DNA of 64,000 nt. It comes from Lepidodermella squamata. Taxonomy: Eukaryota; Gastrotricha. The stretch is from assembly GCA_047495785.1 (NCBI GenBank), contig JBLDXI010000021.1:806001-870000 (forward strand). The letters run 5' to 3'. Below the pieces are notes generated by a model. That model did not search any database and was not told the DNA's origin. It saw only the letters and a list, made by a program, of their open reading frames with translations. Of the stretch, positions 56,507 to 64,000 are shown piece by piece. Numbering within the stretch: position 1 is the stretch's first letter; each line of letters begins with the position of its first letter. The position numbers were made by a program, and so were the translations under genes.

Positions 56507-58964
56507 AGAGCTCAAGTTAGTAGTAATATGTATTTGTTGTGTGAAAACTTCGTACCACGGCTCGCGATGATAACAATAATAATTTCGCACCGATGGAACC
56601 TGACGCGTTTCGGGCAAAATTTTCCAACGCGCGCGCTCGCGTTATCTTAGCGACGTAACTATAATTAACCGCGTTCGGCTATCACGCACCGAATTTTCGC
56701 TGTCCTATAGTTGTTGATGTCGGTTCCGCCGTTCGTTGTTGCGCGGCTGTAATTGCGACATTTTTGGCACGCCCCGTGTTGTAATAATTGCAACACGCCG
56801 CGCCACTCAATGATGACACTTCTACCTATAACTAACGCGATTCGTTTTTGTCATGCAAAGTCGGCGACTAAGTGACCCGGTAGCACTAGCGATCACCCGG
56901 CGGCGGCGGACGACGATTTTTCGTCGAGTGCGCCAGCTCGTCCTAGTGTCTTACAACCGACGTCTTGTCACCACGTGTGGTCTAATTAATTAGTCAGCAT
57001 TTGTGCGATATAGATGTAAAACTTCTTGTTATCAACAGTAAGGATAGTAAGCTGTATCAATCCGAGTTTGGCGCTCTCGTAAAATCGTTCTTGCTAAGCT
57101 TAAATCTTAATCGCCATCTTCGATTTTAAACTCGTCTACGGCTATAATGGGCCGAGATGTGCGCGCTCGAGCACGCGCGCCCGATTCGATTGCGCAACGC
57201 ACTGAGTCATTAAGCATCATCGGCAATCGCGCGTCCATCAGCGGCAGATGGTCGGCTCGTTGCCTGCCTGCAATGACGACGGGCCGCAACGATGGATGAG
57301 CAGGCTCGTTCATCATCTTCATCAAGCAAAATCGTCGTCATCATTTTCTTCTTGTTATAGGCAAGAGATGAGGGCCACCGTTATATCACTGCTTGATTCC
57401 TCCTTCATCGTTCGTGTTTTGCCGCTAGTTGTGTACACATCGTAAAGAACCGTATCATATTTTATGATAAATATTTTGTCGCCAATACTTACCTATTTTG
57501 TCGGCGTTATGCATACCGCCCGGCTATGCGCTTTGTTTTGGCGCCAAGGTGCTCCTCTCTCCGCAGCGAGATAAGGGGTAACCTCGTAATGACCACTAAT
57601 ATTGACTTTTCCCAACCTGTGTTGTTCTTATTAGCCGGGTTTCATGTGCGCGCCTCCACGGAACGCGACCCGTTTCGTCGCTCGGGAATGTTGTCTCTAG
57701 CTTATCACGCTCGTTCGTCGATGGCCTCGACGAAAACAAACAGCCAAAAGTTATATTACATCGCCGAGGCATTGAAGAGGGGGCGCGCCGCGCGCGCATA
57801 ATGTTTGTAAGCGCACCTTTGCCTTCAATACCTATATTATTTGCTACAATATTTATCATACACTATCGCGCGCGCGGCTGTTATTGCCGCGAAATCGGTG
57901 CGCCCTCGATCGGTCTCGCGGGCCCTCTCTGTGTAACGTTTATCGCCCGTTCACGCTCTTGACGAGGGGCCACCACAACAAACTATGCATTTATCACTTT
58001 GTTTCCTTTTATTATTATCGCATCGGATTATCGTCTCTTGACGGCAAGTGTCGCAAGGCGCGCGCTGCAACGACTCGCTCTGTGCACACAAGCTATTTTT
58101 CGACGGCGACGAGTTTGAATTGCCATCCAACACACCCGGCTCACGCCCCTCAACCGGGTGCGCCAAATATGCGCCGATAAATACGCGCTACAGTCACGTT
58201 CATTCCTCCTGCATACGATTTGACGTAACGCGGCAGATATCACTTTCGCTCGCATTAAGGCGGACTTTTTTCCATTTGAACCGCGCATGAACTCAGCCTT
58301 TGTGTTTACGCGAGCTACCTTATAAAAAATTAAAAACTAACGAGGTATGATTTTGCATGACGATATCTTCTTTTGTGTAAACTTTTATTATTATTTCTTG
58401 CAATTTTTATTGTTTACGTACTAGTATTAATGTGTAGAAATTATATCGTTCCTTTTTCTCGTCGTCGTCGTCGTCATATACTACCAACCAACTGTAGTAT
58501 GATATGTGTATTAATTTCCCAAAAGATGAGCACATATACGCGGCCAAATTTATTGTTATTGCTACTAGAGGCTTTCGCCTCGGCCCCTGCTAGTACTGCG
58601 GGTTAGCCGCGGCTATCGATAATGGCTGCGGCGACATGTCGCCTCGACAACGGCACGAATGTTTTGTTGTTTTGTTGTGCCAAAAATTCGGCCCGAGGCG
58701 CACTTGCGCGCGCCCGGCAGCAACGTCAAGAGCGACGCTAGGCGGAAGTCGATCAAGTGTAGTTGACCGGCCAATTTTTTCGCCAGTGCTCACTGCTCGG
58801 TCCCAACAATATGCTTACGAAATCTCATGAGTATCATCTGAAAACGAAATTTAATTATTACAAATAACGACGCTAGTTTTCTTGACTAATTTTTTTCGAT
58901 TTATTTGATATAGGCTTGACAGCTTAATTTTTGTATATTCTGGTTATTTAAATACCAATTGATC

Positions 58965-60837
58965 ATGCTGCGAATTACATCGATATTACTGCTATTTACC
59001 GCCGCCGTCAATGCGCTGGAGAGTGATGGTGACTCGACAGGCATCGTTGTGAAATCGGGCCACTCGGCGGTTGTCGCGTGCAATGCTCCCGCCCTCGGTG
59101 ATAACCAGTACCTGTACTGGAACCGGTTAGACCGCGACACTAACAACGTCGAAAAAGTTCTGTTCTGGAGCAAAAAGCAGGCCGTTGACGAGAAATACGT
59201 CATCAGCGCCGAAGGTTTCAACCTCGAAATCAAGGACGTTACGGTAAACAAAATTAAATCAATATTTGAATTTGAAATTTAAATAATTTTTTTTAAGATG
59301 GATGATTCAGCTTGGTACGAGTGCTATGTTGTTAACGTAGAGACAAATCAACGTATCAGCAGCCGGAAGACATTTTTGTCTGTAATTGACGCGCCCGAAT
59401 GCTCCTCGTCGCAACTCTCCGGCCAACCGGGTGACTTGGTCACCCTGACCTGCTCACCCCGGGTGCGGCAACACGCCTCGGCTAATGACGTTGCCGTTCG
59501 TTGGTCGTCGCAGTTATCGCCTGAATTTACGTCAAATCAGGCTGAAATTCACGTTAACCTCAGCGAGTCGTTGAATGACGCTGTTTTTAAGTGCACCACC
59601 GAATTGGCTGGTGTCGCTACAACCTGTGTCCTCGACCCGTTCGACGTCAAATTCCCGCCTCAGAAACCGGCCATTTTCATCGCTGGCGGTCAGGAGGTAA
59701 ATAATTAGTTTAGTATCATTTAAATTGTCTACTATATTAATTTGTTTTATTCTAGGTTGCGACGACTAATTTCACCGTTGTCCTCGGAACAACGAATTTC
59801 TCGCTGACTTGCCACAGCCGCGGCAACCCGGAGCCGCAGATCGTGTGGTACTACGGCGAGACGATGCTGGGCACCAACGAGTCGCTCGTACTCGCTGAGG
59901 TCAAGCTGAACCATGCCGGCAAGTACAGGTGAGCGCGCGATACCTATCTAAAACACTACACGTTTTTGTGCTCGCTCGAGCGCGCATAAGCGTGAACTGT
60001 TGTTGTAAGGCAACAACAAATTTACGACCATGTGTGTATGTACAACAATCTTTCGCGGTTTCCGACGACGAATAGCTTCGTGATTAATGTGCGGTTTTCT
60101 TTTTATTTCATAGGTGCGAATCTGTCAGCTCGCTCAATGGCGTGCCGTACCGGTTGACGCGCGAACTCGAAGTGACTGTCACCAGTAAGTGAAACTTTTC
60201 ATACAAGAGTGACGCTCATGTGTACTGAAAATGCCGAAAATTTGTCGAGTGGTCTCGTAGCTTCACACCTATAGATAATAATAATGATGATAGCTACTCA
60301 TCGTAGCGTATAGGCAAATTCTATTCAAAAAAGGCGTTGAACCGCAAATGGGCGACATCAAACAAATTCGACTGAAAATGAAAATGACCCAATTATTTTT
60401 TTTCAATAGAATTCCGTCCGCAAGCCGTCGTTCAAAATACCATGGGAATGGGCATCATTATTGGCGCGTCTGTCGCCTGTGTGCTCGGCGCCTCGGCAAT
60501 CACCGTGCTACTTTGCTGGGTCATGCGCGCCCGTGTCGGTCGCATCACCGTACTCGCAGCGCCCGCCTGGTTGTCGGGTCCGTGGCGCCGCGGCGGCAAG
60601 GGCCACGTCGGCTTGAACGGCTCCAGCAACGGCTCGAACGGCTACCATGAAGCGGACGTGTGCAATGCCGAGAAGGGCGTCATTGACGGTGACGACACCC
60701 TGACGACGCCTCTGAACACGGCCAGCAGCGGTGAAGACAGCTGCGGTGAGAACAGCTCAACCTCGAAACAAGTGATTGTGAACGAACTCGGCAAACACTT
60801 CGACGCGACCACGGACGAGAAGCAGACTCAACAATAG
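58965..60837 (+). CDS. Immunoglobulin-superfamily transmembrane receptor
   Basis: Five exons, 58965-59243, 59298-59696, 59756-59928, 60114-60184 and 60410-60837; phases agree, 449 aa. The signal peptide is MLRITSILLLFTAAVNA. Three Ig domains follow. Ig1 (about 20-118) has VACNAP, a Trp-containing strand and DDSAWYECY. Ig2 (about 122-212) has VTLTCSPR, VRWS and FKCT. Ig3 (about 222-305) has FSLTCHSRGNPEPQIVWYY and AGKYRCES. A transmembrane helix at about residues 320-345 precedes a ~100-residue cytoplasmic tail rich in Gly/Ser/Asn/Asp with no ITIM-like motif seen. The layout is that of neuronal or adhesion Ig receptors; the orthologue is not clear. The NPEP turn in Ig3 is typical of I-set domains. 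Confidence 0.85.
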
Positions 60838-62345
60838 AGACGGGAAGAACTTCAAAAAAGCTAACTAGGATCCCGCGAATTTTCGACTTTCGCATTCTCT
60901 CTCTCTCTCTCTCTTCTCTCTCGCTCTCTGTCTTATTCGGTTTCAATAAGTTATTTCACGACAAGAGATACCTAAAAGCAGTGTAAAAAAAGATGGAAAA
61001 ATTATTGATGGAAGAAAGTGTAAAACACGAGCTCCAGTTTTTACAAGAAGGAGTGTGATCCGTTTATTACTATATCGCGCCGTGGTGTCCATCATCTTTT
61101 GCGAAAAGCCAATAACGCTGTGACGTGTGTATTTTTTCTACGATGATTTCTTCGTTTGTTTTTTGCGTATCTTCTTCCTACTACTACTTCTAATATAGTT
61201 ATTGTTTCAACAATTTTAATAACGTAGTTTTACAAATTTAGCCGACTATAGCCTTAACGACTTCGTTTAGAATGTCTCTAAAACTACTCGAATATTATTG
61301 AAATAACTTGCTGGCATTTATTGTCTAGTCACTGCGCTACAAATAACTCATCAGCATAGTTGCGGCATAACAAACAAAAACGAATCGCTCAATTTTGACT
61401 CAATTTTTACACACTCATCGATATATAGGACATGATGATTTCGCTCATAATACTAATATTGACTCCTACCTCGTTCTCAAATTTAATAGCAACAAGCCAT
61501 TTGCATTTTATTGTTGAGCTTTTGTGTTTTGTAACATTCTACAACGTCATTTTTCTAATTGGCGCGAGCGTGTAAAATACTACTGAGTGAATGAATATGA
61601 GACATCTGATCGCCAATTTCAAGAAGGGAGGTGCGCTTTCTGCAGATCGATTTCAATCGGCGATAATGTGAACACACCTCTTCACGAACGCGTCTTTGCT
61701 GAGAAAATTTATAAAACAGACAAAAATTAGCGTTTTGGTTGGGTGTTCTTTCTCGCGCGATGATATAATATTTAAAAGTATGATTTTTGATAAAAATGTA
61801 AGGCAACACGTCACATCTTACAAGACAAGAAAAAAATACAGAACATCTTGGCATAAACATTTTAATTCGTCGATCTTCTCCGTTATAAATTATATATATA
61901 TTATATATATTATTAATTATTCGATTGTACATAACAAAGTTATACATGATAACATTGTACACAAATAACCGATTCTGCTCGCGCGCTATTTGAATTTCTT
62001 TAAAAAAGTTGAAAAAAACTTCTCAGGGCAGTAAAAAAGTGAATGTTGTTTCGATAAATGGTTGTGTCTTTTTTCACCGATCGATACGCCACCGTGCGTG
62101 ACACGTTGCGGCGGAGAGCAATAATGACATATCATTTTTCAGCCAGCACACGGCGATGATTTTTCACAGCAGGTGCAATATCGAGGAAGTGAGCCTAGCA
62201 GGTGTTATTGAAAGTAGGAGTCAAGTTCAATCACTTTTTTCATATATAATTCAAGCACGCAAGCCATCGGTACACGTCGCAGAACTACTCTGTTACGATT
62301 AGATTAAACAACGACGCATGCAAGTGAAAGCATGACAGCGCCTAG
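60838..62345. other. 3' UTR and intergenic DNA
   Basis: About 1.5 kb of AT-rich DNA after the Ig receptor, with a CT/CTCT run at about 60895-60926 and a TATATA-rich palindrome near 61890-61920. No gene was seen. Confidence 0.55.
60895..60926. repeat. (CT)n-rich tract
   Basis: An interrupted CT dinucleotide run just after the Ig-receptor stop, probably in its 3' UTR. Confidence 0.85.
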
Positions 62346-63232
62346 ATGAAAAAATTCCCCGCAATGCAGCCAAACTCGCTGCCCAGAATCCTAGGGGTTC
62401 AGACGACCGAGCTTTCCGAGGACACGTCTCCCATGGGTCGTCGGAGAATGCATGCCCAACTACCTCCTAACAGCCTACTTTCAAATAACCACCCCGAGCC
62501 GATGCATTTGAAACCCGTCAATCTTGAACTTAGCGCTGTTACGTCGGTAAAAATCGTCAATTCAAAACTGCCAGATCATCCCACATCGATATCGCCTACC
62601 TTGGACTTGTCAGCGATGACCAAACTCAATTCAGATCACCCGCCACCCAAGTCATCAAAACATTTTGTAGAACAAGGTAGGCTTTTTTACCCCTGAAACG
62701 AATCGCAAAAATCACGATTAACTTAGATGATTTGATAAATCCTGATAGTCGCCAATCTCCGCCACCATTCATCTCTTCGGTAACCCCTAAAATGCAGGGC
62801 TTGGTGTGGGGTTCAGGTGGGTTTCCAGCCCGTTTGAAACCAGCTCGAGTTAAGCGCCAAACTCATAGCGGGAGACCTCAAGAAAACTCATTTAGCGACA
62901 ACCTCCGTCCGCTCGAGCCGAAATTATTCGATTTTAATGTACCCGGTTACGCTGGTAATGATAACGTGAATGACGAGATCGACGATTTGGAGGAGCAAAA
63001 TCCTACTGGACCTTTAAGTTGGCTGCGACTGGACGACGACGACAACACGAATTTATTCGGCAAGAGTCAACCGCAACCGGCTCCTCCACCAACCACTGTT
63101 AATAATAACAATAGGACAACCCACGTCATTGACTACCTTGATACTCAACCTGCACCTTCTAGCCGACGAACGGCGGGATCACCTCGAACGACGAACAATA
63201 TAGAATCATTGGACGCACTCAATTTCACCCGG
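62346..63232 (+). CDS. Unidentified Pro/Asn-rich protein, possibly incomplete
   Basis: Exon 1 (62346 to about 62675) and exon 2 (about 62727-63232) join across a 51-nt GTAGGC...CTTAG intron in consistent phase, giving about 279 aa. Exon 2 ends in an FTR|GTATGT donor, so at least one further exon is expected. The product is low in hydrophobic residues, rich in Pro, Ser, Asn and Asp, and has a DEIDDLEE acidic patch and a polyAsp run. It looks like an intrinsically disordered regulatory protein. No domain is recognised. The next exon could lie within 63233-64000 or beyond the window; none was placed with confidence. Confidence 0.55.
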
Positions 63233-64000
63233 GTATGTTTTAGGTTTTTGGCTGTGAAACATCGAAACCGTAAATTTAGGGTTCCAACACTAGATTCTCC
63301 CGTAACAATGTTTTTTTCATGTTCGATGTCTTTCTAAATCGAAATATGATGCTCGATAGGTCTCAGTATCACGCGTATTTTGGCCTATGAGCGGTCAGTT
63401 AAAAAATTATAAGTATTCAGCCTGCAGAGGTGATATCGATTCCAAGCATCGATTCTAGAAATCAGTGATTTTTCTGATGTCAGTCGTGAAGTTGAACAAT
63501 TTTCTACTTAGCTACTTAGCTTAAAAATCCCAGGGTCGTGGGGCAAGTGGGGCATCAGTATAGTTCAAAAAAATAAAAAGCTGGAATCCCAAAGAATCGA
63601 AACAATTTAGGGACAAAATACTTTAATTTAGCGCTGTATGGCCTCAATTTAGAAGTACAACTATGTAGCTTTATCATGTTGTCTAATTTTCGTCTAAATT
63701 TGCAACAACAATAATGCACTGTGCTGCGAAAAGGGCGAAGCAAGTTCGACTGCCTCTTACATGAAATGTTGTTTATAGCGAGGTACAACCCCGATCTAAA
63801 CACCCAGAAGGATTCAATTAAGGCGAAACTATTTAAATAGATTAATCTGTCTTGTTGTAGCCTCTTTTCAAATTATACTCTAATTTTTGTTGTTGTTGTT
63901 GTCTAGTTTTAAACCGCTTTCTATCTTGATGTCTTATAGATTTCTTTAATGTCTGAAGATGACGTCAGATGACGTCGAAACGTCACAATCTCAAATAAAA
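63233..64000. other. Probable intron or intergenic DNA with retroelement-like end
   Basis: AT-rich DNA with no supported exon. The last 50 nt hold a CTGAAGA ... GACGTC-AGAT-GACGTC-GAAAC motif followed by an A-rich end, described in the findings. A GTT run lies at about 63888-63902. Confidence 0.4.

Larger units (their letters stand above)
49667..58964. other. 9 kb CpG-rich gene-poor block
   Basis: No gene could be supported over 9.3 kb on either strand. The sequence is dense in CGCG, CGCGCG and YR-alternating stretches, with GAT, TTTA, AG and CGT microsatellites and many short frames typical of GC-rich noncoding DNA. It resembles the 9.9-13.5 kb block. It lies upstream of the Ig-receptor gene and may contain its distal promoter, enhancers or unseen 5' exons. 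Genuine small exons or microRNA hairpins cannot be excluded by eye. Confidence 0.5.

Noticed and set aside
1-64000. CRISPR arrays, bacterial operons, Shine-Dalgarno sites
   Set aside because: The DNA is eukaryotic with spliceosomal introns; no regularly spaced repeats of CRISPR type were seen.

Overview
The window is nuclear DNA of an animal with a compact genome. Most genes are split by GT-AG introns of about 50-200 nt, many ending in TTTTCAG-like acceptors. The products are metazoan: beta-thymosin repeats, TMEM242, chitin-binding domains, a MADF factor, an Ig receptor and a B3GAT glucuronosyltransferase. HPRT and POLD4 argue against Drosophila-like insects. A small invertebrate (tardigrade, nematode or another compact protostome, or similar) fits, but the sequence alone does not fix the lineage. 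All exon models were built by hand from splice sites, reading phase and family knowledge; no database was searched.

Layout. 0-6.1 kb: a beta-thymosin-repeat gene (-), then a tight + strand cluster (TTC33-like, MPHOSPH9-like coiled coil, a small membrane protein, POLD4) with gaps of only 57, 39 and 26 nt. 6.2-9.9 kb (-): a HARBI1-like domesticated transposase that has lost one catalytic Asp, and a MADF-domain factor. 9.9-13.5 kb: CpG-rich, microsatellite-rich noncoding DNA. 13.5-23.8 kb (-): TMEM242 with a 4.5 kb intron full of decayed material, PARG (8 exons, N-terminal PIP box), a COMT-like O-methyltransferase with an apparent one-base frameshift, and ASTE1. 23.8-28 kb: mostly noncoding, with a MITE-like hairpin. 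28-30.8 kb (+): a secreted CBM14-LamG-trypsin-like protein whose protease domain is catalytically dead. 31.8-33.2 kb (-): histidine acid phosphatase 1. 33.8-34.7 kb (-): a spliced small gene with three structured introns, like a snoRNA host. 34.9-37.1 kb (-): DDX19/Dbp5. 37.9-40.7 kb (-): two tandem HPRT genes, one with a pair of mutually exclusive exons and one with a predicted signal peptide. 41.7-46.8 kb (+): B3GAT, EMG1 and DRG1, with a second acid phosphatase nested antisense in a DRG1 intron. 47-49.7 kb (+): pescadillo. 49.7-58.9 kb: a 9 kb CpG-rich, gene-poor block. 59-60.8 kb (+): a three-Ig transmembrane receptor. 62.3-63.2 kb (+): an unidentified gene that may run beyond the window. 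The last bases resemble the 3' end of a retroelement.

Themes. EMG1, PES1 and probably the structured-intron gene point to ribosome biogenesis. DRG1 acts in translation and DDX19 in mRNA export. PARG, POLD4 and ASTE1 concern DNA maintenance. The most unusual content is the HPRT pair: a splice choice swaps the segment that contacts the purine, and one paralogue appears secreted. The intron-encoded hairpin family at 34 kb is the best candidate for an undescribed RNA.
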